64,000 nt of DNA from JAJDOD01 sp039024895 (GCA_039024895.1 JBCCPJ010000007.1:1-64000); one strand, 5' to 3'; positions 1-8,199 are shown, numbered from the stretch's first letter. The notes: a model not told the origin generated them from the letters alone. Made by a program: numbers and translations.

Positions 1-20
1 GCGGGCCTTTTATTTTCTCA

Positions 21-42
21 CCCCACTCTGGGGCGGTTTTTT
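21..42. terminator. Short GC hairpin with a T-run on the plus strand
   Basis: CCCCA-CTC-TGGGG (21-33) is a 5-bp stem with a three-base loop. On the plus strand it is followed by a run of six T (37-42), the shape of a weak intrinsic terminator reading antisense to the puf operon. On the minus strand it is the second stem-loop after pufA, next to the larger one at 51-80, and has no T-run. It could serve puf mRNA stability, antisense termination or both. Confidence 0.4.
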
Positions 43-50
43 GGGGTGTT

Positions 51-80
51 GTGGGGGGGCCGCCGGCGGCCCCCCCCCAC
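51..80 (-). other. pufA-pufL intercistronic stem-loop
   Basis: A nearly perfect G/C palindrome starts 26 bases after the pufA stop codon. Its arms of about 14 bases meet at a GCCGGC centre, and one arm has two extra C. There is no T-run on the minus strand, so it is not a simple terminator. In Rhodobacter, stem-loops in this position protect the pufBA part of the puf mRNA from 3' decay, so that more antenna than reaction-centre protein is made. The same role is inferred here from position and shape. Confidence 0.7.
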
Positions 81-106
81 GACGATATCGAGCATGTGAT
101 CCGTGT

Positions 107-274
107 TTACTCAGCCGAAGCAGCGCGAGACGCAGCAGCGTTCTCGAACCAGTTCACACCGTTCGAAAGCACCACCAAGTGAATCATCGCCGCCAGGAGG
201 AAGAGGAAAACGCCTTGTGCCACAAACACGCGGCGCGGATCGAAGATCAGCCAAATCTTGTAGAATTTTGCCAT
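107..274 (-). CDS. pufA: Light-harvesting 1 (core antenna) alpha polypeptide PufA
   Basis: This 55-residue integral membrane polypeptide binds bacteriochlorophyll in the LH1 ring around the reaction centre. It opens MAKFYKIWLIFDPRRVF, the typical LH1-alpha N-terminus, followed by one hydrophobic helix. The chlorophyll-ligand histidine is in AAMIH (about residue 32), and NWFE follows the helix as in other LH1 alphas. AGGGG lies upstream of the ATG. The gene starts 10 bases after pufB, and the GC stem-loop after the stop codon fits the pufBA/LM boundary. Confidence 0.95.
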   Translation of the reverse strand: MAKFYKIWLIFDPRRVFVAQGVFLFLLAAMIHLVVLSNGVNWFENAAASRAASAE

Positions 275-284
275 TTCAATCCCC

Positions 285-434
285 TCAGAACCACGGAGCC
301 CAGATGTAGGTTGCTAGGTGGGCAAGAAGCGCCACACCAGCGAAGAGATACATGCCGCCTAGATAGACAGAATGCAGCTCCTGAGCCTGCTCGTCGGTGA
401 GACCTGTAAAAGACAGGTCAGTATTATCAGCCAT
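285..434 (-). CDS. pufB: Light-harvesting 1 (core antenna) beta polypeptide PufB
   Basis: This 49-residue partner of PufA forms the alpha/beta unit of the LH1 ring. The polar N-terminus (MADNTDLSFTGLTDEQAQEL) is followed by HSVYLGGM and one membrane helix. The bacteriochlorophyll-ligand histidine is in LLAHLATY (about residue 39), and the protein ends in the family motif WAPWF. GGAGG seven bases before the ATG makes a strong ribosome site. It lies in the puf operon between pufQ and pufA. Confidence 0.95.
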   Translation of the reverse strand: MADNTDLSFTGLTDEQAQELHSVYLGGMYLFAGVALLAHLATYIWAPWF

Positions 435-530
435 GAACTTTCCTCCGGAACGTTATGCTGACGCCACGAAACCCTCGCGGCGGGGACCCTCGGAGAGACC
501 TCCTCGGGATCTGGTATTCGGCGTGCGGGC

Positions 531-752
531 TCATGCCGAGAAAATGAGCGGGGTGACGCGGTCAGCATCCGCCCAAGCGCGAGCCAAAGGCCCCCGCGTG
601 TTGAGCGAGCGTTTGCGCACCACATTGGCAATCCACCGTTCCGTTCCTACGGGGATGGCCAAAATAAATATGAGCGTGAAATAGATCTGGAATTCCAAGC
701 CGCGCTTGCGGTGCACGCTGCGGGGCGTTGGTGTATTCGTCATATCACTCAT
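531..752 (-). CDS. pufQ: PufQ, bacteriochlorophyll synthesis/assembly factor
   Basis: This small protein of 73 residues is encoded at the head of the puf operon. The family is needed for normal bacteriochlorophyll production and is thought to act on tetrapyrrole flow to the antenna; its exact activity is not settled. There is one hydrophobic segment (IYFTLIFILAIPV, about residues 23-35) between basic flanks, including HRKRGLEFQ. The ATG directly follows the bchZ stop, with GGGAGG just upstream inside bchZ, so translation is probably coupled. A second in-frame ATG lies three codons later. Confidence 0.88.
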   Translation of the reverse strand: MSDMTNTPTPRSVHRKRGLEFQIYFTLIFILAIPVGTERWIANVVRKRSLNTRGPLARAWADADRVTPLIFSA

Positions 753-2225
753 TCATGTTTCCTCCCTTTCGTTGACCGCTCCCGGGGCCAACGCTTTGAT
801 CGTCTCAACGACGACCCGTTCTGCGCCCTGTTCCAGCGCAGCGTTCTCAGCGGCGTCGCGTAACGTTTTCGCAGCCGAAATTCGGGTCAAAATTGGATGT
901 GTTGCCACAATCCGGTCGAGCTCAGCCTGTGCGTCTGGCTCCCAAACCATGTCCGCGCGCAATCGCGTGGGCGTTGCCGTGGCGGCATCCATGTCGGATG
1001 ACAATGGCAAGATGTGAAAAAGTGCGTCGAAGAGGCCGTTGCATACTTCCTGCAAAAGGTATGTGGCGCCCGCGTACCCCATGAAGGGCGTACCGGTCGC
1101 ACGCCGGATCGCGGCGCCCGGGAAACTCGCGGGAATGAATGCAGGTTGTGGACCATGTCCCGCCTTGGTCTCAGCAAGATACATCTTTTCATTGATCGAG
1201 CCGAATACAATCAAGGGTTTCTTGTCCCCGATGAGCGCACGCACCTCATCATTGTTGGTCTTCTTGCCTGCAACGCGAGCCACGGCAAAACCGCAAGGAA
1301 GGCCGAGATCATTTTCGAGGAAATTTCGGATGCCACGCGCATAAGTCTCGTTTGCGACAAGACCAAAACTTGCGGTGGCAAAGAAGTCCTGCGTCACCGA
1401 CCGCCAAAGGTCCCATACAGGCTTGATGGTCGAATGCTTCTCGCGTTCGATGAAAGGTTCAGGGTCCAGATCGAGCAGCTCGCCAAGTTTCCGCAAGAAA
1501 AGCGTTGTTGATTCTATGCCAATCGGTGCCTGCAAATAGGGCTTGCCCAAAACCTCGCACAACCCTCGTCCAAACTCCCGATACATGCAGACATTCACAT
1601 CGGCATTGACGAGGTTCCGCATCTCCGCCAAGTACGCACCGAGAGGCATAACCATGTTGATCTCAGCACCTATGCCTTCGACCAGTCGACGGATCTCAGC
1701 CACATCGCTGGGCATATTGAACGTGCCGTACATCGGCCCGAGAATATTCACGCGTGGTTTCGCCCCATCTTCGCGCTTTGCTTCCCTGGGCATACGACCC
1801 TTGGTCATGGCGAATTCGGTGAAGATCCAAGTCATCGCCCTATCGGAAGCTTCCCATTGGTCTTCATCAATCGTGCGCGGCAGGAACCGTTGAATGCTGG
1901 TGCCTTCCGGCGTAACGCCGCCACCAATCATTTCCGAAATAGACCCAGTGACAACTACAGCTGGCAATGCAGGATCGAGCGTATCCCAAGCCCGCTTCAT
2001 CGCGCCTTCTGTGCCATCGCGGCCAAGCTCTTCTTCGCCAAGCCCGGTGACGACGATTGGCAATTCATGGGGCGGTAACGCGTCAGTGTAATGCAGGACA
2101 GAGGTCACAGGCAGGTTTTCACAACCGACAGGGCCATCAATGACAACTTGTAGTCCTTTGACGGCGCAGAAGGCATAAACTGCCCCCCAATAGCCCCCCG
2201 CGCGGTCATGATCCTGTATCAGCAT
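753..2225 (-). CDS. bchZ: Chlorophyllide a reductase subunit Z
   Basis: BchZ (490 residues) forms with BchY the NifDK-like catalytic component of chlorophyllide a oxidoreductase. This enzyme reduces ring B to give the bacteriochlorin using electrons from BchX. The start MLIQDHDRAGGYWGAVYAFCAVKG and the nearby GPVGCENLP hold the cysteines expected for the family's Fe-S cluster. GSISEMIGGG and GPMYGTFNMPSD are further family motifs, and the length is normal. Its ATG overlaps the bchY stop by one base (TGATG). It belongs to the bchCXYZ-pufQBA transcription unit. Confidence 0.96.
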   Translation of the reverse strand: MLIQDHDRAGGYWGAVYAFCAVKGLQVVIDGPVGCENLPVTSVLHYTDALPPHELPIVVTGLGEEELGRDGTEGAMKRAWDTLDPALPAVVVTGSISEMIGGGVTPEGTSIQRFLPRTIDEDQWEASDRAMTWIFTEFAMTKGRMPREAKREDGAKPRVNILGPMYGTFNMPSDVAEIRRLVEGIGAEINMVMPLGAYLAEMRNLVNADVNVCMYREFGRGLCEVLGKPYLQAPIGIESTTLFLRKLGELLDLDPEPFIEREKHSTIKPVWDLWRSVTQDFFATASFGLVANETYARGIRNFLENDLGLPCGFAVARVAGKKTNNDEVRALIGDKKPLIVFGSINEKMYLAETKAGHGPQPAFIPASFPGAAIRRATGTPFMGYAGATYLLQEVCNGLFDALFHILPLSSDMDAATATPTRLRADMVWEPDAQAELDRIVATHPILTRISAAKTLRDAAENAALEQGAERVVVETIKALAPGAVNEREET

Positions 2226-3793
2226 CAGATCATCTCCGCCGCTTTGCGGGCCCGTGCGGCCTTGTCGAGCTTCTTCTGGTGCAACGCCCGGTAGTCGGGT
2301 CTCAGGTTTGGATCACCTTCCCAAACGCCAGCGGTGTCACCCGCACCCACACCTTCGAAGAAAGCGTTCATCTTATCCATGCGGTCTTTACCGGCAATCG
2401 CCGCGTTGATGACCTCCGCCAACGACCCGGCACCCGCTGGTCCCATAAGAGGGCGCGCAGAAATAAGGTTGGTGAAATAAAGAGCCGGTATCGCCAGTTC
2501 CTTGGCTTTCTGAACAACCGGTGTCGTGCCAATGGCCAAGTTAGGCTTGATCGCCTCGACCGCAGCGCAATCGTCCTCAAGAGAAACGCGGAATTTCACC
2601 TTGGCGCCATGCGCTTCGAGCCATTCGGAATCGGCTGCGTTCCACGCCGTTTTGGGACAAGCCGTCCCGACATAGGGCACGGATGCCCCACTTTCGATCA
2701 ACAACCGGGCGACAAGCAGCTCGCTGCCTTCGTATCCCGAAACCGTGATCGTGCCTTCGATCCCGGCCTGTGACAGCGCCCCCTTAATGGCAGGGAGGAA
2801 TGCATTTTGAGACGCTGCGATCTTCTCGGCGGAAAGCCCAAAAGCCTCGCCGATTGCGGCCAACCAGACGGCAGTACCGTCATGACCCACAGGCGCGGAT
2901 CCCACAACGGGGCGACCCGCTGCCTGGAATTCACGTACGGCAGCTGTGTAGAACGGATGAATTGCTGCCACGACCCCACAATCAAGCGCCGCATAAAGTT
3001 CGCGCCACTCGCGGCATGGCACTACTGGACCGGCGGCCAAACCCATTGGCGCAAGCATGGCACCAATCATCATAGGGTCAGCGGGAAACATCTCGCCGAG
3101 AAGTGCGACCGACGGACGATCATCGACCCCACTTTCCGGACGCGCCACAGGACCTGACTTAATTTCCTCGCGCGCGTAGTTGAGCATTGCGCCAGCAAGC
3201 ACATCCTTCGCCTCAGCATGTGTCGGTATCCCGAACCCGGGGACATCTATTCCGACAATTCGGACACCATTGATTTCCTCCGGCAAAAGGCGAAGCGGAA
3301 CGCCGGACGCCGTCGGAACGCAAAGGTTCGTGACCACGATGGCATCGTAACGATCTGGATCGGCCAGTTCGTGAACACTGTCGCGAATATCTTCAAACAG
3401 CTTGCCGGTAACCAGCGTCTCGGAATTGAAAGGCACATACCCAACGGACCGCCGCGCACCGTAAAAATGCGACACGAAGGTCAATCCATAGACGCAGCAC
3501 GCGGAACCCGACAGAACAGTTGCAACACGCCGCATGCGAAGGCCGACACGCAGCGACCCAAACGCCGGACACATTGACTGTGGTTTGTCGTGTGGACCCT
3601 GGGGATAATCGGCCGCGTACTTGTCGAGGAGTTCGGACTGCCCGGCGTTGCGAGCGGCCTCTTCCATCGTGGCACCGGAGTGACACCCCAAAGCCTCGCC
3701 ACTGCCAACGGGCTTGGACGACGGTTCCGCCCGCGCTTCCCCTCGGATCACATCGGCCTCGTGGGCCGTGTCATATGTGATTTCTTCGCTCAC
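2225..3793 (-). CDS. bchY: Chlorophyllide a reductase subunit Y
   Basis: This is the second NifDK-like subunit of chlorophyllide a oxidoreductase, 522 residues long. A variable N-terminus of about 60 residues precedes the conserved block MCPAFGSLRVGLRMRRVATV and LSGSACCVYGLTFVSHFYG, which carries the cluster cysteines. GYVPFNSETLVTGKLFEDI follows. The start is GTG with AAAGG upstream; GTGA overlaps the stop of the small gene before it. In most published clusters bchX and bchY are adjacent, whereas here two tiny ORFs separate them. Confidence 0.96.
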   Translation of the reverse strand: MSEEITYDTAHEADVIRGEARAEPSSKPVGSGEALGCHSGATMEEAARNAGQSELLDKYAADYPQGPHDKPQSMCPAFGSLRVGLRMRRVATVLSGSACCVYGLTFVSHFYGARRSVGYVPFNSETLVTGKLFEDIRDSVHELADPDRYDAIVVTNLCVPTASGVPLRLLPEEINGVRIVGIDVPGFGIPTHAEAKDVLAGAMLNYAREEIKSGPVARPESGVDDRPSVALLGEMFPADPMMIGAMLAPMGLAAGPVVPCREWRELYAALDCGVVAAIHPFYTAAVREFQAAGRPVVGSAPVGHDGTAVWLAAIGEAFGLSAEKIAASQNAFLPAIKGALSQAGIEGTITVSGYEGSELLVARLLIESGASVPYVGTACPKTAWNAADSEWLEAHGAKVKFRVSLEDDCAAVEAIKPNLAIGTTPVVQKAKELAIPALYFTNLISARPLMGPAGAGSLAEVINAAIAGKDRMDKMNAFFEGVGAGDTAGVWEGDPNLRPDYRALHQKKLDKAARARKAAEMI

Positions 3794-3930
3794 TGAAGCC
3801 TTTCTGTGGCGGCGTGGGTGGACCGGACTGGCGATCGGATGTCGTTCAACAATCGCAGCAACTGAGCGGGATGCGCCGCGTCAATCATCTCCCGGATCTG
3901 GGCTTCCTTTGTGCTTTCAGCGGCGGCCAT
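3790..3930 (-). CDS. Micro-protein of 46 residues between bchX and bchY
   Basis: The family is not recognised. The ORF has a clear ribosome site (AGGAG eight bases before the ATG), overlaps the end of the upstream micro-gene by 14 bases and shares GTGA with the bchY start. The peptide is soluble and helix-prone (KEAQIREMIDAAHPAQLLRL) with no membrane segment or cysteine. The tight packing on both sides suggests it is translated as part of the bchCXYZ unit. A role in folding or regulating chlorophyllide reductase, or only in coupling translation to bchY, is conjecture. Confidence 0.6.
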   Translation of the reverse strand: MAAAESTKEAQIREMIDAAHPAQLLRLLNDIRSPVRSTHAATERLQ

Positions 3931-4123
3931 GCGATACGCTCCTGGCCTTGTTCTTTTTGTAGGCATGCACCTTCGTTTGATATTCCAGCCAAATGGCTGC
4001 GGCATCGCTCGTTAGCTCGCGCGTCACCTGAAGTTCTTGATCCAGTTTGGCGACCAGCTCCACGAGGTCCGCATGGCGATCACTGAGTTGCGTCATCGCT
4101 ATCTGTTGTTCATGCTTCGTCAT
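3917..4123 (-). CDS. Small protein of 68 residues directly after bchX
   Basis: The family is not recognised. The ATG lies inside the last codons of bchX, with GGAGGT seven bases upstream, an almost ideal ribosome site. The predicted chain is mostly a heptad-like amphipathic helix (QLSDRHADLVELVAKLDQEL) followed by a basic tail (KVHAYKKNKARS). It has no signal peptide and no cysteine. Together with the next 46-residue ORF it fills the bchX-bchY gap without slack, which argues for real coding. A coiled-coil protein acting with BchXYZ is possible but unproven. Confidence 0.65.
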   Translation of the reverse strand: MTKHEQQIAMTQLSDRHADLVELVAKLDQELQVTRELTSDAAAIWLEYQTKVHAYKKNKARSVSHGRR

Positions 4124-5111
4124 AAATGACCTCCAGGCTCTCCTTTGGAGCACTGTTTTTTCCGCGCATGTCCTGATCCGTCGCGGGTTCGAGCACCACG
4201 CCTGCGCCGGTTTCGGACCCATCAAACAGTTCCAACAACTGGTCCTGGTTGAGTGCTACGGGTCGCAACGGCGGCGCTTCGGCCACGTTCAAACCAAGCT
4301 CAGCAAAAAGCGGCCCCCATGGGCCCTCAGCCGTTCCTACGATCTGGTAGTTTGCCGACTTCTTCCGCAGATCATCATCTTGTGGAATGCTCGCAAGAAC
4401 GGGAATATCAACCGCTTTGGCAAAAGCGTGCGCCTCACCCGAGCCGTCATCCTTGTTGATCACCAAGCCCGCGACACCAACGTTGCCACCAAGCTTGCGG
4501 AAATACTCAACTGCCGAGCAAACGTTATTCGCCACATAAAGCGACTGGAGATCATTCGATCCGACCAGAATGACCTTCTGCGCCATATCGCGCGCAATCG
4601 GTAAGCCGAAACCGCCGCATACAACGTCGCCCAGGAAATCCAGCAAGACGAAGTCGAAGTCCCAGTCATGGAACCCGAGTTTTTCAAGCAACTCAAAGCC
4701 GTGAATGATGCCGCGTCCACCGCAGCCGCGCCCGACCTCCGGCCCGCCAAGCTCCATGGCAAACACGCCGCCGCGCTTGAAACAAACATCGCCGATAGCC
4801 ACCTCTTCGCCCGCAAGCTTCTTCTGGGTCGAGGTTTCAATGATTGTTGGACAGGCTTTGCCGCCGAACAAAAGGCTCGTCGTGTCGCTCTTCGGATCGC
4901 AACCGATCAGCAAAACACGCTTACCTTGCTCTGCCATCATGTGGCTGAGGTTTGCCAACGTGAACGACTTGCCGATACCGCCTTTTCCATAGATCGCGAT
5001 AATCTGCGTCTTCTTGGTAGGTTCACCTTGCGGCACTTCCAGCGTTGGCTCGGAAGCCTCGTCGCGCAGTCGGTCATTATAGTCGGAGAGGTTTGGAATC
5101 TCGTCCTTCAC
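4110..5111 (-). CDS. bchX: Chlorophyllide a reductase iron protein BchX
   Basis: BchX is the NifH-like ATPase that feeds electrons to BchYZ. The P-loop GKGGIGKS is at about residues 42-49. The two cysteines that bridge the [4Fe-4S] cluster between subunits are in GRGCGG (about 130) and DVVCGGFG (about 165). I chose the GTG at 5111 (333 residues) because GGGAGGG sits just upstream and GTGA overlaps the bchC stop. A TTG five codons earlier is in frame but has no ribosome site. A small gene overlaps its last 14 bases. Confidence 0.96.
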   Translation of the reverse strand: MKDEIPNLSDYNDRLRDEASEPTLEVPQGEPTKKTQIIAIYGKGGIGKSFTLANLSHMMAEQGKRVLLIGCDPKSDTTSLLFGGKACPTIIETSTQKKLAGEEVAIGDVCFKRGGVFAMELGGPEVGRGCGGRGIIHGFELLEKLGFHDWDFDFVLLDFLGDVVCGGFGLPIARDMAQKVILVGSNDLQSLYVANNVCSAVEYFRKLGGNVGVAGLVINKDDGSGEAHAFAKAVDIPVLASIPQDDDLRKKSANYQIVGTAEGPWGPLFAELGLNVAEAPPLRPVALNQDQLLELFDGSETGAGVVLEPATDQDMRGKNSAPKESLEVIYDEA

Positions 5112-6049
5112 GCTGCTCCCTCCCAATCTAGTATCATCTTGAGACAGGCCGGATCGCTGAAGGCTGTCTTGTATGCGACCGGCGCGTCAGACACCGGGCA
5201 CTCATGCGTAATCAAATCTTTGAGCGACAGAGCGCCGCCCTCCACAAGGGCACGCGTGGCGATAAGGTCGTCAGCACCCCATTCAGCCGCAACGCGAAAC
5301 CGCGCTTCCTTCATGAAAGCTGGCGGAAAGGCAAAGCTCAAAGGCTCGACATAAAATCCTGCAAGTACGATTTCGCCGCCCTTAGCGATGCGACCGACAA
5401 GATCGTTCAACAAGTCTCCGCGACCCGAGGCATCGTAGATGGCGCGGTAGTCACGGCGCGGATCATCATCCGGGTGAATGACAGGATATCCAACGGCACC
5501 ATCGCGGCGCGCATCATCGATTTCCCAAACGACCGGAGGCGCGGCACCGGCCGCCAGCGTGAGCCGCGCCAGAAGGCGCCCCAACACGCCGTGCCCGACA
5601 ATCAAATCAGGGACGTCTTTGCGCAGACCGGCCATGGCATGACGCGCCGTTGCCGCCAAAGCCAGTAGCGCGCCTTCCGCGCCGAAGGATGGATCAATGC
5701 GAGTTACACGCTCAGCGGCTGTCACGATTCGCCGTGCGGCACCTCCAAACAGACCGTAGGCGCCCTCAAAGCAATTAGCCCCCGGAACGAAGACACGATC
5801 ACCGACCGACAGCCCTGAAAGGGTGCCAGCATCCAAAACTTCGCCCACAGCCTCATAGCCCGGAACAAGGGGGTAACCCATGCCGGGAAATGGAGGCATC
5901 TTACCGGAATAAAACAGTTTCTCAGTCCCGGTAGAGATCCCGGAATGACTGATCTCAACAACGATATCCTCAGGTCCAGGATCAGATACACCAAGGGTAT
6001 CCAATGCCAGGTCTTCGGGACCGCTTAGTAGGACAGCGAGTGTGTCCAA
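5108..6049 (-). CDS. bchC: Bacteriochlorophyllide a dehydrogenase BchC
   Basis: This oxidoreductase of 313 residues belongs to the zinc-alcohol-dehydrogenase/MDR superfamily. It oxidises the 3-hydroxyethyl group of the bacteriochlorophyllide intermediate to the 3-acetyl group. HSGISTGTEKLFYSGKMPPF is the BchC signature at the N-terminus, and DLIVGHGVLGRLLARL is the nucleotide-binding turn. The probable start is TTG preceded by AGAGGTG. It is the first gene of bchCXYZ-pufQBA, and two PpsR-type palindromes lie 62-106 bases upstream. Confidence 0.95.
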   Translation of the reverse strand: MDTLAVLLSGPEDLALDTLGVSDPGPEDIVVEISHSGISTGTEKLFYSGKMPPFPGMGYPLVPGYEAVGEVLDAGTLSGLSVGDRVFVPGANCFEGAYGLFGGAARRIVTAAERVTRIDPSFGAEGALLALAATARHAMAGLRKDVPDLIVGHGVLGRLLARLTLAAGAAPPVVWEIDDARRDGAVGYPVIHPDDDPRRDYRAIYDASGRGDLLNDLVGRIAKGGEIVLAGFYVEPLSFAFPPAFMKEARFRVAAEWGADDLIATRALVEGGALSLKDLITHECPVSDAPVAYKTAFSDPACLKMILDWEGAA

Positions 6050-6111
6050 GTCGCACCTCTTCTTCTTCCGCAGTCAACGTCGGTCTCAACGCAGAGCCGA
6101 CATGACCACTC

Positions 6112-6129
6112 TGTCAGTTTAAACTGACA
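6112..6129. promoter_or_regulatory. PpsR/CrtJ-type operator 1 upstream of bchC
   Basis: TGTCAGTTTAAACTGACA is a perfect 18-base palindrome of the TGT-N12-ACA class bound by PpsR/CrtJ. A second site lies 8 bases away, the spacing known from Rhodobacter bchC. Read on the minus strand this site would cover the -10 region (TAAACT) of a promoter whose -35 TTGACA lies in the second site, 16 bases apart. Repression of bchC under oxygen is inferred. Confidence 0.85.
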
Positions 6130-6137
6130 GTTTTTTG

Positions 6138-6155
6138 TGTCAATTATAATAGACA
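6138..6155. promoter_or_regulatory. PpsR/CrtJ-type operator 2 upstream of bchC
   Basis: TGTCAATTATAATAGACA matches TGT-N12-ACA. On the minus strand its end forms TTGACA, a candidate -35 box for bchC. It lies between the bchC start and the crtF stop, 8 bases from operator 1, so a pair of tetramers or one looped complex could cover the promoter. Confidence 0.82.
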
Positions 6156-6168
6156 TTATTCTGGCTGC

Positions 6169-7293
6169 TCAGCTTGGCTTCCTTGCCGAGACAACCGAGG
6201 TCACAAAACTGCGCCGCGGTCGCGGCTTCTCAACGTCGGTAAAACCAACGGCTTCACACATCGCCCCGATAGTCTCCGCCGATCTTGTTCGCCCGGTGCG
6301 CATCGCAAGGGTGTAAAAGGCAAAGTAAACATCGGTCACCGGATCGGGCTGGGCACCGCCCGACATGGGCTCGGAAATCAAGATGCGCCCACCGGGCGGT
6401 AGTGCCTCAAAGACCTTTGAAAGTAGAGCGGCGACGCTTTCATCATCGTGGTCATATAGGACGCGCACCAGCGAGATCGCATCAGCACTTTTGGGGAAAG
6501 GGTCTTCGCGAAATGATCCGCCAACTTGTGAAATGCGCTGACCAAGACCGCACGATTCAATTCGCTCTTCTGCGGCGGGCATCACCTGTGGCAAATCGAA
6601 AAGGGTCAATTCCATATCGGGATAAGCGCTTGCCACCTCGATCAGGAAGGCGCCCGAACCGCCTCCCACATCGATCAAGTGCGACACGCCCTTCAAGGAA
6701 ACCGTCGCCAAAGTGTCACGGGCGACCATCCTTTGGCTATCCGTCATCAGGTCTGAGTAGACGCGGGTAACGCTAGGATCGACGTCACCCTCGGCGCCAA
6801 AGACATAGGGCCAGAACCCTGCGAGTTCAGTTTCCGTCTCATCCCTCAACAAGGCAACCGGATCGGCCATGTCATTATAGAACGCGCCGTGATGCAGGAT
6901 CATCTGCTTCAAACCGGGCACCCCCACCAGAGCGGCACCTTTTCGCGTCAACGCGAAACGTCCATCCCGCTGTCTTTTCAGCAAACCCAGTCCTGCACCG
7001 GCCTGGAGAAGCAACAACATTCGATCCTGCGAAATTCCCGATGCCAAAGCCAAAAACTCTGGCGACGCCGCACCGCGCAACAGCCGCTCAGGGACATCCA
7101 GAGCAACTAACCCGAAAAGCACTTGGGACCGCACAAAGCCCTGAACAATATCGAATATCTGCTCGCCATCGCGACGGGCCAGGCGTCGGATCCCCGGTAT
7201 ACGACTGGCAAAATCTTGAAACGACGGGCGCGCAACCAGCCGATGGCACCAAGACGAAAGCGCAAAACTCTTTACGTCAGGCGCATGTGCCAT
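6169..7293 (-). CDS. crtF: Hydroxyneurosporene/spheroidene O-methyltransferase CrtF
   Basis: This SAM-dependent methyltransferase of 374 residues makes the 1-methoxy group of spheroidene-type carotenoids. An N-terminal helical dimerisation part precedes the SAM fold, with glycine motif LIDVGGGSGAFLIEVA at about residues 211-226 and then LTLFDLPQV. RILISEPM lies near the C-terminal catalytic region. The ATG overlaps the crtE stop by one base, so the two form one transcript. Its promoter is probably the PpsR-controlled one in front of crtE. Confidence 0.93.
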   Translation of the reverse strand: MAHAPDVKSFALSSWCHRLVARPSFQDFASRIPGIRRLARRDGEQIFDIVQGFVRSQVLFGLVALDVPERLLRGAASPEFLALASGISQDRMLLLLQAGAGLGLLKRQRDGRFALTRKGAALVGVPGLKQMILHHGAFYNDMADPVALLRDETETELAGFWPYVFGAEGDVDPSVTRVYSDLMTDSQRMVARDTLATVSLKGVSHLIDVGGGSGAFLIEVASAYPDMELTLFDLPQVMPAAEERIESCGLGQRISQVGGSFREDPFPKSADAISLVRVLYDHDDESVAALLSKVFEALPPGGRILISEPMSGGAQPDPVTDVYFAFYTLAMRTGRTRSAETIGAMCEAVGFTDVEKPRPRRSFVTSVVSARKPS

Positions 7294-8162
7294 CAGGCGC
7301 GGGACGCGGCGGCAGACGGAGTGAGCCGTCGCGCTTGCATATTGACCATTTGCGCAAGCATGGCTTCACCGGGGCAAGACGGAATAGACGCAATCGCACC
7401 ATTCAGGATGTCGTGATACCGCCGCGTCGCCCCCTCAATTCCCAATAATGCGATCGCGTTGGGACGACCGTGGCGATCATCCTGACCAACCGGCTTGCCA
7501 AGCGTTTCGGCGTCAAAGACGGCATCTCGCAGGTCATCAGCAACTTGAAAGGCCTCACCAATCCGATCGCCGAGATCCGCCCAGGGCTCAGGCTCCTGCC
7601 CAGCAGCAATCGCGCCCATTTGCGTCGCGGCAACGAATAGTGCGCCAGTCTTCGTGCGATGATAGGCGCTCATGTCAATTTTCTCTTCGCTTTCCCACCC
7701 TTGGCCCGCACAAATACCGCCGGGCATGCCCGATTTCCGAGCAAGGGTAAGCACGAGGTCTGCGCTCCGCCGCGGATCAATGTCAGCAACCCGCGCCAAA
7801 ACCTCAAAGGCCAGCATAATCAGGCTATCGCCAGCAAGCACGGCCAATGGCTCCGAAAAGGCTTTATGAACAGAAGGTTTGCCGCGGCGTATGTCGGCAT
7901 CGTCGAAGGCGGGCAAATCATCATGCACAAGAGAAGCGCAATGCATCAATTCAAGCGCTGCGGCGGCGGCATTCGTGATCGCGGGCTTATCGTCGCCACA
8001 TGCCATCGCGACAGAAACCAAGATTGTGGGGCGAATTCGCGCGCCACCTGGCGTCGTCGCATATTCCAAAGCAGCCGCTAAACGCGCCGGAGCGGGTGCA
8101 GCCTGCCCGGATTTCACTGCGGCTTTAACAGCAATATCGATACGGGTCTTAAGGTCCAACAC
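7293..8162 (-). CDS. crtE: Geranylgeranyl diphosphate synthase CrtE
   Basis: This polyprenyl synthetase makes the C20 precursor for carotenoids and the bacteriochlorophyll tail. The first aspartate-rich motif is DDLPAFDDADIRRGKPS and the second is DDLRDAVFDAETLGKP; GGARIRPTIL is also typical. I placed the start at GTG 8162 (289 residues), with TTG 8159 an alternative, because GGGAG lies just upstream. The open frame runs back to 8189, but that start would fall inside a PpsR operator. It heads a crtE-crtF unit divergent from crtD. Confidence 0.93.
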   Translation of the reverse strand: MLDLKTRIDIAVKAAVKSGQAAPAPARLAAALEYATTPGGARIRPTILVSVAMACGDDKPAITNAAAAALELMHCASLVHDDLPAFDDADIRRGKPSVHKAFSEPLAVLAGDSLIMLAFEVLARVADIDPRRSADLVLTLARKSGMPGGICAGQGWESEEKIDMSAYHRTKTGALFVAATQMGAIAAGQEPEPWADLGDRIGEAFQVADDLRDAVFDAETLGKPVGQDDRHGRPNAIALLGIEGATRRYHDILNGAIASIPSCPGEAMLAQMVNMQARRLTPSAAASRA

Positions 8163-8181
8163 GATCTCCCAACATGATAGT

Positions 8182-8199
8182 TGTCTCATCTATATGACA
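8182..8199. promoter_or_regulatory. PpsR/CrtJ-type operator between crtE and crtD (proximal to crtE)
   Basis: TGTCTCATCTATATGACA fits TGT-N12-ACA. It lies 20 bases upstream of the crtE GTG and 6 bases from the second site. Because it is this close to the crtE start, occupancy would block both initiation and promoter clearance on that side. Confidence 0.8.
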
